Shown here: positions 34,037 to 41,821 of the stretch, one piece after another
Layout: every line of letters starts with the position of its first letter
Numbering within the stretch: the stretch's first letter is position 1
From: Pseudomonas kribbensis
GTDB lineage: Bacteria > Pseudomonadota > Gammaproteobacteria > Pseudomonadales > Pseudomonadaceae
Length of the DNA stretch: 64,000 bases
Direction of reading: 5' to 3'
Assembly: GCF_003352185.1 (NCBI RefSeq)
Contig: NZ_CP029608.1
Span: 310,001-374,000 of the forward strand
Translations under genes and position numbers: made by a program
The notes under the pieces: model-generated
Database searches by the model: none
Seen by the model: only the letters and a program-made list of their open reading frames with translations
What the model was told of the DNA's origin: nothing

Positions 34037-34260
34037 ATGAGTGCTGCCAAATCGTTCTCAGGCGAAAGGGTGGCAGCTATGCGCAGGCTGAGAAACCGGA
34101 GATACAGGAACCCGGCAGGTCCGAAGACCTCCCACGCACAGCCGCCATTGCACGGAAATGCAGGCACAAAAAAAACACCGGCAAACGTGGGTTGGGGCGC
34201 TGGTGCGCCTGCATCTTACGCGGGTTCTCAGGCCCGGTCGCTGAATTGGCAGCGACGGGT
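34037..34260 (-). ncRNA. structured upstream element of the DUF3077 gene (candidate cis-RNA)
   Basis: On the minus strand this stretch folds into several good helices. They are GTCGCTG/CAGCGAC (34256-34250 with 34243-34237), AGGTC-TTCG-GACCT (34130-34117, the extra-stable C(UUCG)G tetraloop), and a long-range pair GCTGCCA/TGGCAGC (34077-34071 with 34049-34043). A U8 run lies near 34171. An open frame of 92 codons on this strand (34355-34077) looks like translated structured RNA rather than protein. It lies in the leader of the DUF3077 gene, or may be an independent RNA. It fills an otherwise gene-free gap. Confidence 0.4.
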
Positions 34261-34378
34261 TTGACGGTAGCTTGGGGGAGGGTTTGAGCGCAATCGTGGC
34301 CAGGTGGTGGCGGAGCTGATGTTCTTGGAAGAAATCTATACCCTTTGATCACCAAGCCACTGAAGGAGGAAATCAGCG

Positions 34379-34607
34379 ATGGTCAATGAACTGGAGCAAT
34401 TCCAGCAGGACTTGCTGGACTCTGTCCGTCAAATGAAGGCGGGAAACGCAGCTCTTGTGACAGAGGTGCCACTCTCGGCGGCCGATGAGGTGCAGGATGT
34501 TGCAGGATTGGAAGCAGGGTCGAAGGCAGCCGACAAGTGCGGCACAGACATTGTTACGTGTTGCTAGCCAGTATCCGGAAGCGTTGCGGGATCTGCATCC
34601 AGCCTGA
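34379..34607 (+). pseudogene. decayed HigA/XRE-type antitoxin (with a possible toxin remnant just upstream)
   Basis: The frame starts normally (MVNELEQFQQDLLDSVRQMK, then LVTEVPLSAADE) behind a strong GAAGGAGG site but ends early at 34567. The expected helix-turn-helix middle is missing. In another frame the C-terminal part resumes as LQDWKQGRRQPT, then SAAQTLLRVA and PEALRDLHPA to a TGA at 34605-34607. This is the typical end of Pseudomonas XRE antitoxins. So an internal deletion plus frameshift inactivated the gene. A frame at 34321-34389 ending KPLKEEISDGQ overlaps the antitoxin start by 11 bases, as toxin genes do in such pairs, and may be the last codons of a lost RelE/HigB-type toxin. 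Confidence 0.8.
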
Positions 34608-34700
34608 GGCGCGATCGTCCATGGAGTCTTCCGATTAGAATCGGCTCGCGGTTGCCGATGATCGGAGATGTGGACGAAATGTGGACACTCCAGAAACAAC

Positions 34701-34728
34701 AAAGCCCCTGCATTTCTGCAGGGGCTTT
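34701..34728 (-). terminator. terminator of the disrupted tRNA-Thr
   Basis: A perfect 12-bp stem AAAGCCCCTGCA/TGCAGGGGCTTT with loop TTTC lies 8 bases beyond the CCA end of the tRNA fragment, read on the minus strand. Confidence 0.85.
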
Positions 34729-34736
34729 GTTTTGTA

Positions 34737-34781
34737 TGGTGCCGGCACCAGGAATCGAACCCGGGACCTACTGATTACAAG
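34737..34781 (-). other. tRNA-Thr(UGU) 3' fragment = prophage attachment core at this end
   Basis: On the minus strand the 45 bases run from the anticodon loop (CTTGTAATCAGT, anticodon TGT) through the variable and T arms (GGTTCGATTCC) to the encoded GGCACCA end. The 5' half is absent: beyond 34781 the sequence is phage DNA next to the integrase. So this is the displaced host 3' end, and the phage should have supplied a replacement 3' end to the intact tRNA at the other prophage boundary, outside the window. Confidence 0.88.
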
Positions 34782-34823
34782 GAAGGTGCTTCAAGCATAG
34801 AAATCAAGCACTTACGCGATTCC

Positions 34824-34886
34824 TTGTTACGTCCAGATACGCCAAGGCCCGCGTGAATAGCGGGCCCTGTGTCGCTTGTTACGTCC
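34824..34886. repeat. TTGTTACGTCC direct repeats between att core and integrase
   Basis: Identical 11-mers at 34824-34834 and 34876-34886, 52 bases apart, flank a 7-bp hairpin GGCCCGC/GCGGGCC (34846-34866). The position suggests arm-type binding sites for the integrase; the hairpin may also end the int transcript. Confidence 0.5.
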
Positions 34887-34893
34887 GGTTTGC

Positions 34894-36042
34894 TCACTCT
34901 GCTGAAGGGGAAACGGTCGGCACGCTGTGGTCGTAGACGTCCATCATCTTCGGGTCGCGGTGGCCGCTCGCCTCCTGTTTATCCGCTCGCGTACCTGCCG
35001 TGTCGGTGATGCCACGTCGTTTCAAGTCGTGAAGTGCAAACCGTTGCTCGGGCGTGATGATCTCGTCTGCCAAAGCCAGCGTGATAAATCTTTGCCACGC
35101 CGTGTCCAAGCTCGACTTGCGTAGCGGCCCGCCGTGACTGGCCACGATGATGGGCCGTCGTGACGGTGCGATCGGTATCGCCGTTTTGCGTTTGGCCCAG
35201 ACCTTGGCTCGATAGGCTTTGGCGTGATCCCAGGCTTTGCGCAGTCGAGGTGTCCAGCGAACGATGTTGTCACGGCTGCCTTTGCGGCGGTTGGTGAGAA
35301 TGCCACTCTCCAGCTCGTTCGCATCGGTCAGAGTGACCACTTCGATTCCGCGTAGTCTGCAGAGATATGCCAGCTCCATCACGTAGCCGAGGTACTCCGG
35401 ACAGCCGCCTTTTTCGCCCCTGATCAGCAAGCCTCGGGCAATTGCTCGATCAATAAGCGTATCCATGACTTGATGATTTGGCAGGCGACGCTGTTTTCGT
35501 TCGACAGGGGCTTCGATGCCCAGCGCGGGATTCACATCCAGAAAACCCCGGTTGCGACCCCACTGCAGTACGCGCCGCAAGTAGCGGAGAGCGTGCGCAG
35601 CCTTCGATGGAGTCCCCTCGTCTGCGAGCCGATCGACGATGCGCTGCACCAGGGCAGAAGTGAACTTGCGTACCGCCAAGTCTCCCAGCGGCTTTCCCAG
35701 CTTTGTGGGCAGGGTCAGCAGAACATCACGCGAGTAGCAGTAGTCATCGTGGGTTTTCGGGCTGAGCTTCTTATAACGATCACTCTCGTGAAACTGGCTG
35801 CAAACGTAGCGAAGCGTGCCACGGTCGACGTTGGATGCCTCGTCCATGATCCGGTGCAGCTCGGCCAGCGAAACGTCCGCCGGCGCGATGTTGCGCCGGC
35901 GTTGTTTTCCCGTTTCGTCATAGTGCAACGTGTACCAGACCCGACCTTTGCGGTGATCAAAGTAAACGGCCGCTGGGAGAGCGGCCTGGTCGATATGGGC
36001 GGGAATATGCGGATTGTGCTTCCGCTTCCGTGCTTTCCTCAT
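34894..36042 (-). CDS. int: tyrosine-recombinase phage integrase
   Basis: The 382-residue integrase has an N-terminal arm-binding domain, a core-binding domain (about 75-165) and a catalytic domain with Arg231 (LCRLRGIEV), His338-x-x-Lys/Arg (HDLKRRG), His361 (SGHRDPKMM) and nucleophile Tyr370. ATG 36042 overlaps the DUF4224 gene stop by ATGA. The frame is open upstream but lies over that gene. It sits beside the tRNA-Thr attachment core and should catalyse integration there. Confidence 0.94.
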   Translation of the reverse strand: MRKARKRKHNPHIPAHIDQAALPAAVYFDHRKGRVWYTLHYDETGKQRRRNIAPADVSLAELHRIMDEASNVDRGTLRYVCSQFHESDRYKKLSPKTHDDYCYSRDVLLTLPTKLGKPLGDLAVRKFTSALVQRIVDRLADEGTPSKAAHALRYLRRVLQWGRNRGFLDVNPALGIEAPVERKQRRLPNHQVMDTLIDRAIARGLLIRGEKGGCPEYLGYVMELAYLCRLRGIEVVTLTDANELESGILTNRRKGSRDNIVRWTPRLRKAWDHAKAYRAKVWAKRKTAIPIAPSRRPIIVASHGGPLRKSSLDTAWQRFITLALADEIITPEQRFALHDLKRRGITDTAGTRADKQEASGHRDPKMMDVYDHSVPTVSPSAE

Positions 36043-36251
36043 AGGATATCGGCGTCGTATCGATCTGGTGCGGCTGGCTTGATGCCGGCAGCCTGGTTGA
36101 TAAGGTCCAACGTGGTCCACGGCCCGGTGCGGCCACGGAACACGCGAACGCCTTGGTCGATCAACGATCGCTCGACATCGGAACGGCGTTGATAACCGGT
36201 TATGCGCTGCAGGTCGGTGAATACCAGGACGTTGTCCGATCGGGAGTTCAT
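36039..36251 (-). CDS. DUF4224 domain protein, coupled to integrase
   Basis: The 70-residue protein contains LVFTDLQRITGYQRRSDVERSLIDQGVRVFRGRTGPW, the DUF4224 pattern. These short proteins usually lie directly upstream of phage integrases and may act as excisionase-like factors. It overlaps the int start by four bases. Confidence 0.85.
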   Translation of the reverse strand: MNSRSDNVLVFTDLQRITGYQRRSDVERSLIDQGVRVFRGRTGPWTTLDLINQAAGIKPAAPDRYDADIL

Positions 36252-36342
36252 AGTTTGTCCTCGAGCGTTTGAGGCACCCCGGCAAGTGTAGTACCGCTGC
36301 CGGGGCTGGAGTTATTAGAACTTGCCGAGCTAAATGCTAGGC

Positions 36343-36576
36343 TCACCGTCCGTTGATCAACGGCAGAGTTTTTTGCGACTCGATGAATCCAGTGCTTTGG
36401 CCCTCGCCATCCATCACCTTGAGGTACAGCACCTCCACTTTTGCTGAGTCAACAAGCACCTTGCCCACTTCGGCTATCGCTTTGGCCCGATCGATGTCCA
36501 TCGGTTTGCTTTCGTCCTGAAGTGCTTCCAGCGTGGCAAAAAGATGGTCACGCAGGTCAGTCATTTTATTTTTCAT
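36343..36576 (-). CDS. small phage protein of unknown function (77 residues)
   Basis: The acidic helical protein (LRDHLFATLEALQDE, DRAKAIAEVGKVLVDSAKVEV) has no membrane segment. It overlaps the end of the HNH gene by 11 bases. An internal ATG at 36564 is an alternative start. Similar short proteins are common in Pseudomonas prophage early regions; function is unknown. Confidence 0.65.
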   Translation of the reverse strand: MKNKMTDLRDHLFATLEALQDESKPMDIDRAKAIAEVGKVLVDSAKVEVLYLKVMDGEGQSTGFIESQKTLPLINGR

Positions 36577-37291
36577 CGGTAGTCTCGATAGTGCGCTTGA
36601 GTTTGCTCAGCAGGCGGATGGTTTCCTTGAGTTCCGGCGGATACCTATGGATTGTGTTGCGCCGCATTCGCTCTGCCCTGGTGATCAGCTCAAGGTTATC
36701 GAGCTCGATGTTGTCCTTATTGCCGTCCTTGAAAGACAGGCAATGCCCGGGCGGCACCGGCCCGCGCTGCTCCTCCCATAGCAGGGTGTGCAGTGCCACC
36801 CAGTCTCGGGGCGGATATCCGGTGTCTGTGATCTTCCTTTGCAAATACCCATCCTTGCTGCGACGCGTACTGCCGACTGGAAGCCAGTTGCCAGGCTTCG
36901 ACCCTTTTTTAAACTGGGTTTCAGCTGCACGGCCGCCAGCTTGCAAGCCCTTCATCCCCTTATTCCACGGGGTGAAGCCTTTCTGAAACCTGAAGGCTGC
37001 GCCAGCATCGCTGTTTCGCCGTAGCCGGCAGGCGTGCTCACTCGCCAGATAATTGTCGCTCCGCTTCAGGCCCATGCTCGCGGCCTTTCCGTAAATGGCA
37101 TGATCCGGCCGTTGGAAGTACTCCATCAGGTTTGGCATCGGCGTGTCCGGGTAAAGCCGTCCAAGATCGATCTCTTCCTGATCTGTCCAAATCCTTCGCT
37201 GCGATTTAGTAGCGTGGCCGGGGCCCGATGTTCGAGCGCGGGCATTTTCAAGAGCCGCTTCAGCCAAAGCGCTCAGTTTGCTAGCGCGCAT
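36566..37291 (-). CDS. HNH endonuclease-type phage protein
   Basis: The 241-residue protein has a C-terminal HNH nuclease core (WVALHTLLWEEQRGPVPPGHCLSFKDGNKDNIELDNLELITRAERMRRN) matching the HNH_3 pattern: His, Asn and a second His/Asn around a beta-beta-alpha metal site. The N-terminal half has a SANT/Myb-like helix region (IWTDQEEIDLGRLYP) that may bind DNA. It could be a homing-type nuclease or part of phage DNA metabolism. It is part of the leftward early operon. Confidence 0.82.
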   Translation of the reverse strand: MRASKLSALAEAALENARARTSGPGHATKSQRRIWTDQEEIDLGRLYPDTPMPNLMEYFQRPDHAIYGKAASMGLKRSDNYLASEHACRLRRNSDAGAAFRFQKGFTPWNKGMKGLQAGGRAAETQFKKGSKPGNWLPVGSTRRSKDGYLQRKITDTGYPPRDWVALHTLLWEEQRGPVPPGHCLSFKDGNKDNIELDNLELITRAERMRRNTIHRYPPELKETIRLLSKLKRTIETTDEK

Positions 37292-37505
37292 ATCGTTTCT
37301 CCCGGGTCGCTCGAGCAGCCGCTTTTTCCGCCATCAAGGCCGCCCATTCTTCCGTTTTGCGTTGTTGCCTCAACTTGCTGCAGCTCTGGTGTCGACGTGT
37401 CGATCGAGCGAAGCCGCAGATATCGCAAATGCTGGGCAGATCCAGGCGCTTACTCGCCATTGCAGGGCGGATCCGGCTCTGTTGAGCGATGGTTTCATGA
37501 GTCAT
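37281..37505 (-). CDS. small phage protein with Cys-rich zinc-binding-like centre
   Basis: The 74-residue basic protein has a central C-x2-C-x9-H-x2-C array (ICDICGFARSTRRHQSC) that could hold zinc, and a Lys/Arg/Ala-rich C-terminal helix. ATG 37505 overlaps the preceding stop by four bases; its end overlaps the HNH start by 11 bases. Function is unknown. Confidence 0.65.
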   Translation of the reverse strand: MTHETIAQQSRIRPAMASKRLDLPSICDICGFARSTRRHQSCSKLRQQRKTEEWAALMAEKAAARATREKRYAR

Positions 37506-37768
37506 TTGGCAGCTCCCTGCAATGCGCATGGGTGGTTGTTGCCTCCTACAGCCAGCATCAATCTCCACTTGGGGTAAACGCCTTTCACTTCATTTTTGAA
37601 ACGCACAATTACGCAGTTACCAAAAACACGCAGAACGATCCCAGGCTTGTGGTGGCGCTTGGGCCGTCGAGCGCGTTTCCCTGTGATCACCTGATTTACC
37701 TTGTCGCCGGGTTTGAATTGCGCTGTGTTAGCCTTTTGCAGGACAACTCTCAGGTTTCGTGCTCGCAT
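37502..37768 (-). CDS. small basic phage protein (88 residues)
   Basis: The sequence MRARNLRVVLQKANTAQFKPGD, then RRPKRHHKPGIVLRVFGNCVIVRFKNEVKGVYP, has the beta-barrel, SH3/KOW-like alternation of short strands and many Arg/Lys. Nucleic acid binding is an inference. ATG 37768 has a GGAGAAGCACC site. It is translationally coupled to the next gene by ATGA. Confidence 0.62.
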   Translation of the reverse strand: MRARNLRVVLQKANTAQFKPGDKVNQVITGKRARRPKRHHKPGIVLRVFGNCVIVRFKNEVKGVYPKWRLMLAVGGNNHPCALQGAAK

Positions 37769-37830
37769 GGTGCTTCTCCTTGGGGTAGTCGGTGCCGAGG
37801 GGTTGCAGCCCCTCGGCGCCATTTCTTTTC

Positions 37831-37968
37831 TTAGCTGGCGAGCCAGATCAGTACGTCAGGTATCTGCAAGGCGGTAATGGTGATCAGTGCTGCGGTTGCC
37901 GTGATGCTGAGCAGGCTGTTTATGATTGCCTTTCCGGCCGGTTGGGCTGTTTCGTTCGTGCGCTGCAT
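37831..37968 (-). CDS. 45-residue phage membrane peptide
   Basis: ATG 37968 with a strong AAGGAGAAAACC site reads MQRTNETAQPAGKAIINSLL, followed by a hydrophobic stretch rich in Ile, Ala, Leu and Thr to a TAA at 37833-37831. One membrane span is predicted. It is easily missed because of its length. Function is unknown. Confidence 0.6.
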   Translation of the reverse strand: MQRTNETAQPAGKAIINSLLSITATAALITITALQIPDVLIWLAS

Positions 37969-38006
37969 GGTTTTCTCCTTTCAGTAGTTGCCGGTTGCAG
38001 CCGGCG

Positions 38007-38303
38007 TTATTGGTAGCTGTCTGGCGATCGCACCAGGTGCAGCACCAGGTCTTCGAATTCGTTCGTGTCTTCGCTACATGACTGCCAGTCCAAAACCGCT
38101 TGGATTTGCAGTCGGGAGCAATTCAGCACCAAGATCTCGCGCTGACCATCGGTAGCCCGTACCTCCAAAATGTCGACCAATCCGTTCGCACCGTAGGCTT
38201 CTGCCTGCACCGTGTTCCCAAGCTCGTTGAGCAGCTGGGTGATGCGATCCTGCAGGCTTTGCGTATCACTACGATCAGTGCCGGCGACGATTTGAATCTG
38301 CAT
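38007..38303 (-). CDS. small phage protein (98 residues)
   Basis: The acidic protein starts MQIQIVAGTDRSDTQSLQDRI and ends EFEDLVLHLVRSPDSYQ. It has no signal or membrane segment. ATG 38303 is preceded by GGAAGGAGAGAACC, a strong ribosome site. It lies just downstream of the primase gene in the early operon. I do not recognise the family. Confidence 0.68.
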   Translation of the reverse strand: MQIQIVAGTDRSDTQSLQDRITQLLNELGNTVQAEAYGANGLVDILEVRATDGQREILVLNCSRLQIQAVLDWQSCSEDTNEFEDLVLHLVRSPDSYQ

Positions 38304-38341
38304 GGTTCTCTCCTTCCTGGCTGTCGACGCGGGTTGCAGCC

Positions 38342-41152
38342 CTACGCCTGAAACATCCAGCACTTGACCGTGGGTGACTTGGTGATCGTGTTGTTATTGC
38401 GCGTGGCCTGGTAGGCGCGCACCGCGCTGTCGACGGCTTTGTTCGATTCCAGAAATTTGCGGCAGCGGGATTCCTTCAGGCGATCGCGCAATTCGCTGAC
38501 GTCGGCCAGCTTTTGGCGGTGTTCTGCGGCGCGCTCTACGAACTCGTTGAGGTTGATAGCGATGACGTTGTCTTTCTTGCTGTGATTGACCACCGGCCCG
38601 TCGGCATCAAGCCCTTGCAGGTACTCGTAGACTTCCCAGAATTCCGCGACAACCGGATGGTCTGCGCTGATTGAGCTCTGGCGCTCGATGGCCATCGAGA
38701 CAATGCAGCGCTGGGTTGCGCTGATCTGGGCGTCGGTCAGCGGTACCAGCGAGCGAATGCAGTCCACCAGGGCGAGCAGCTGTGCATGGTTTTTTACGAT
38801 GCGCTCAACGCGGATGTAGCCTCTCAACTGATTGCCACAGTGCTGGCATGCCGCTTTTTCGTTATTCGCTGGGTATTCGTTGTCGCAGCTGACGCAGTGG
38901 GTGTGTAGCCGGCGCAGGCGCGCTTCGTGGGCCGGGATCTTGTCGGCAAGGGTGGACATGACGTCGCTCTCGCGCTTCACCGCCTGCAGCAGGAAGTAGC
39001 TCAACTTGGAGCCATCTAAGGCCGTCAGACGATCAGCTGCCGCTCGGCTCTCGGGTGTCACGTTCGGCCGCACAAAATGCAGTTTCACGATACGCGTCAT
39101 GATGGCTTCGGACGCAATCACGGGCGCGTTCTGGCTGATGGCGATCGTGCCTCTGAACGGTGGCTCGTAGGTTTCGTTGCCGGCGGTCTTCACGCCTTTG
39201 GTCGCCAGAGTGCCGCCGCCGAAATAGTCCTTCAGCTCGTCCCATTCAAAGTTTTTAGCGTGGGATTTGTCGTCACCGCTCCGATCCGACTCAAGCAGCA
39301 CCACAGGCATGCCGGATACTTGGCCCATCAACCGGCTGCGGCCGGCTTTGGTGGATTTCGACGGGTCGAATCCTTCGTAGCCGGCGCGGCCGAGCAACTT
39401 CCAAAGAAGGTTGAGCAGAGTGGTTTTACCAGCCCCTGCCTCGCCGGTGGCTTCCAGGAAGGGAAAGGACTGGTAGCGAGCGCGGATCTGCTCGGCGAAC
39501 AGCGAGCCGAACCAGAAGGTCAGAGCGACAACGCCCTGTGCTCCAAAGCATGTCCACAGCAGTTTCGCCCATTCGTCGCTGTATTCCTTCGGGTCGCGCT
39601 GGATCCGCACCGGCACCGCACGTTGCAGGGTTTTCAGGCGCAGCTTGCCGAACTCGAAGAACTCTTCGTCATTGACGTCGACCACCTGTCCATCTTTTAC
39701 GGCGAGGTCGCCGTACACGTAGCAGGCGTACTCCTTGCTGTACCCAACAAAGTCGATCGTCTGAACCGTTTTGATCGCGAACAGTTGGTCCTTCATGATT
39801 TTGTCGAGCTGTTGGCCGCTGCCGGTGAACACTGCACCGGCGGCCATGCCGAGCAGTCGCTTCTTGAATTCGCTCGCGGCCGCGACCTGGCCACCGGTGA
39901 AAGTGTTCTTCACTGAGCCGCCGTCGTGGGGGAAGTCGACGCGGAAGAAATACCAGGATTCGTCTGTGATCTCATTGCGCTGGAAGTACAGCGCCTGGGG
40001 GTAGCAGTTGGCGATCTCAACCACGCAGCCGGACATACGCAGCGCTTTTTCACGCATGGCCTTGTTGTTCAGCTGCTGCTCTTCGTGGTTCTCGCTCGTT
40101 TCCAGCGCCTGCATGGCGTTGTTGAACTTGCTGATGTCCAGCTTCCACCAGTACAGGCGAGACTCAAACCCGAAGTGGAATTCTTCGCGCTCGCGCCAGT
40201 TGTACATCAGCAGCGCTTTCTCTGAGGCGCTTTCAGCAATCAGCAGGGCGCCATGGTGGCGAGCCTCGTTCAGATCCGCTTCTGTGCGCTTGCGTCGTTC
40301 GGTTTCGTCACCAATAAAGGCCCATCGCTGATGCAGGTCGTTCCAATCCACTTTCCGCGCGTCGCGCTGCGGTATCTGCGCAGCGGTGCATTCAAAGCCC
40401 ATGGCTCTAGCCATGACGACCCATTTACGCGTGTAGCGGTGCGCGCCAGGCTCGTTGTCCAGAGCCCAGACCAATCTTGGCAAGTTGCCGGCCCGGTCAG
40501 CAGCAAGCGCTTTCAGCGAGGCCTCGGGAAAGGCGTTTGACGACATCGCCGCTACCGCGTCGATCTCGTTGTGCTGCAGAGCGATCGCGTCGAAGATTCC
40601 CTCAACGATCCACAGTTCAGAGGTTTGAGTGAGGTCGACGTAGGGGGAGCACCACCAATAGCCTTTGTATGATTCGCCCGGCTTAAAGCGTGCCTTCTTC
40701 TTACCGAAGCGCTGAGGCTGGTCGATCAAGCGTTCCCAATACCCGCCGTGCTCGAGCGCAAACCGCACTGTGGCCGAGCCGATATTCAAAACGCGATCGA
40801 AGTAGTTCTCCTGGGTGAACAGACCCGCCACCAGATCAATCTTGAATCCGCGAGCGAACTCCATGTAGGCGCGGGCGCTTGCGGTCGGTTGATCATCTGT
40901 TGCCGGCGCACGTTTGCTCCAGTCATCAAACAGATCGGCATACAACTCTTTGACGTGCCACTGCTGACCACATTTGCTCTCTCGGCCGCACTTGATGAAG
41001 AACGGGTTTGCGAAGCTGGTGTACAGCTCTTTCTTGTTGCAGGCCGGGCAAGTGCCACCTCGCATGAAATCGGTGCCGACCCGGCGTTTCAGGCCGTAAT
41101 CGAACTCAAGTCGGGTCAATACGTCGGCCCGGATTTTATCTTCCATCTTCAT
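38342..41152 (-). CDS. Toprim-domain phage primase/helicase
   Basis: The 936-residue replication protein has an N-terminal zinc ribbon (Cys35-PA-Cys38 and a second C-x(n)-C pair), a Toprim domain with WIVEGIFDAIAL and VWALDNEPGAHRY, and a P-loop ATPase/helicase domain near residue 570 (EATGEAGAGKTTLLN). A second Cys4 zinc site near 745-770 (CVSCDNEY, CQHCGNQ) follows. The combination should prime and unwind DNA at a phage origin, replacing the P2 A rolling-circle nuclease. It is the largest early gene, and its ATG overlaps the upstream stop (ATGA). Confidence 0.88.
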   Translation of the reverse strand: MKMEDKIRADVLTRLEFDYGLKRRVGTDFMRGGTCPACNKKELYTSFANPFFIKCGRESKCGQQWHVKELYADLFDDWSKRAPATDDQPTASARAYMEFARGFKIDLVAGLFTQENYFDRVLNIGSATVRFALEHGGYWERLIDQPQRFGKKKARFKPGESYKGYWWCSPYVDLTQTSELWIVEGIFDAIALQHNEIDAVAAMSSNAFPEASLKALAADRAGNLPRLVWALDNEPGAHRYTRKWVVMARAMGFECTAAQIPQRDARKVDWNDLHQRWAFIGDETERRKRTEADLNEARHHGALLIAESASEKALLMYNWREREEFHFGFESRLYWWKLDISKFNNAMQALETSENHEEQQLNNKAMREKALRMSGCVVEIANCYPQALYFQRNEITDESWYFFRVDFPHDGGSVKNTFTGGQVAAASEFKKRLLGMAAGAVFTGSGQQLDKIMKDQLFAIKTVQTIDFVGYSKEYACYVYGDLAVKDGQVVDVNDEEFFEFGKLRLKTLQRAVPVRIQRDPKEYSDEWAKLLWTCFGAQGVVALTFWFGSLFAEQIRARYQSFPFLEATGEAGAGKTTLLNLLWKLLGRAGYEGFDPSKSTKAGRSRLMGQVSGMPVVLLESDRSGDDKSHAKNFEWDELKDYFGGGTLATKGVKTAGNETYEPPFRGTIAISQNAPVIASEAIMTRIVKLHFVRPNVTPESRAAADRLTALDGSKLSYFLLQAVKRESDVMSTLADKIPAHEARLRRLHTHCVSCDNEYPANNEKAACQHCGNQLRGYIRVERIVKNHAQLLALVDCIRSLVPLTDAQISATQRCIVSMAIERQSSISADHPVVAEFWEVYEYLQGLDADGPVVNHSKKDNVIAINLNEFVERAAEHRQKLADVSELRDRLKESRCRKFLESNKAVDSAVRAYQATRNNNTITKSPTVKCWMFQA

Positions 41153-41382
41153 GCCTGCTTTCTGATGGCGACCCGGAGGGCGCCGAGAGTTGTCTTTTGA
41201 GCCGCCAGTGCGGGGTAGGCCGAGAGGATGGCGCTGGTGCGCAGACCATCAGGAACGCAGCGAAACTGATCCGAATACCAGTGCTCCTGAATGCCCAGTC
41301 GCAGCCGCTCGCGGAGCTCCTGTAACAAGGCTTCGGCGAGGCTTTCGCTCAGGCTCATCTGTATGGAAAGTGCTGTGCTCAT
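41149..41382 (-). CDS. small phage protein coupled to the primase (77 residues)
   Basis: The helical, amphipathic N-terminal half (LSIQMSLSESLAEALLQELRERLRL) is followed by a short C-terminal segment. It is coupled to the primase by ATGA, suggesting a role as loader or regulator in replication; this is inference. No family is recognised. Confidence 0.62.
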   Translation of the reverse strand: MSTALSIQMSLSESLAEALLQELRERLRLGIQEHWYSDQFRCVPDGLRTSAILSAYPALAAQKTTLGALRVAIRKQA

Positions 41383-41446
41383 GGCTTTTTCCCTGATTTC
41401 GGGCGCAATTCACCCAAACCCACACGCAAACGGTGGAGCGATTCGG

Positions 41447-41821
41447 TCAGTTGCTGAGGGTTTTCGGTCGGGGCTCCGAGGCCTCGACCAGGTACTGGAA
41501 GATCAGTGCGACGGGGACGGCGTAAGATTTGCCGCTGGCTGGATCGGCAAAGACTGCAACCGATTCACTGCTGTTTTTCAGATCAAGGCGTCGCTGGCCA
41601 GCGCCGGCGCGCAGTTCTCCGTAAGCCAAGCCCGTCAGGGTCTCGGCAAGAAAGTTGGGTACATCCAGTGTGGTCTGCAGGTGGGTGACCGTACGGGTAA
41701 ATAGCTGTTGATCGTTGCCAAGGTGCTCTGCTTGGTGGCGCTGCATGTAGCAAAGCGCGGCGTCTTGCATGGCGGCGCGATACTCGCGCTCGGGATTTTG
41801 CTCGCTGATTAATGTGTTCAT
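41447..41821 (-). CDS. phage protein of unknown function (124 residues)
   Basis: The soluble, mixed alpha-beta protein contains EREYRAAMQDAALCYMQRHQ and a DPASGKSYAVPVALIFQYLVEA segment. The start ATG shares one base with the stop of the ogr-like gene (TGATG). No family is recognised. Confidence 0.68.
   Translation of the reverse strand: MNTLISEQNPEREYRAAMQDAALCYMQRHQAEHLGNDQQLFTRTVTHLQTTLDVPNFLAETLTGLAYGELRAGAGQRRLDLKNSSESVAVFADPASGKSYAVPVALIFQYLVEASEPRPKTLSN

Noticed and set aside
34077..34355. A 92-codon leftward frame ending SSDLPGSCISGFSACA
   Set aside because: It covers several strong hairpins and has no ribosome site; structured RNA is the better explanation, although similar peptides may be annotated in other genomes.
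34737..34781. A complete tRNA gene at the prophage edge
   Set aside because: Only the part from anticodon loop to CCA is present; no acceptor or D-arm complement exists beyond 34781.
34701..34886. A CRISPR-like repeat array from the short direct repeats near the att core
   Set aside because: There are only two 11-base copies and they are linked to an integrase, with no cas genes.
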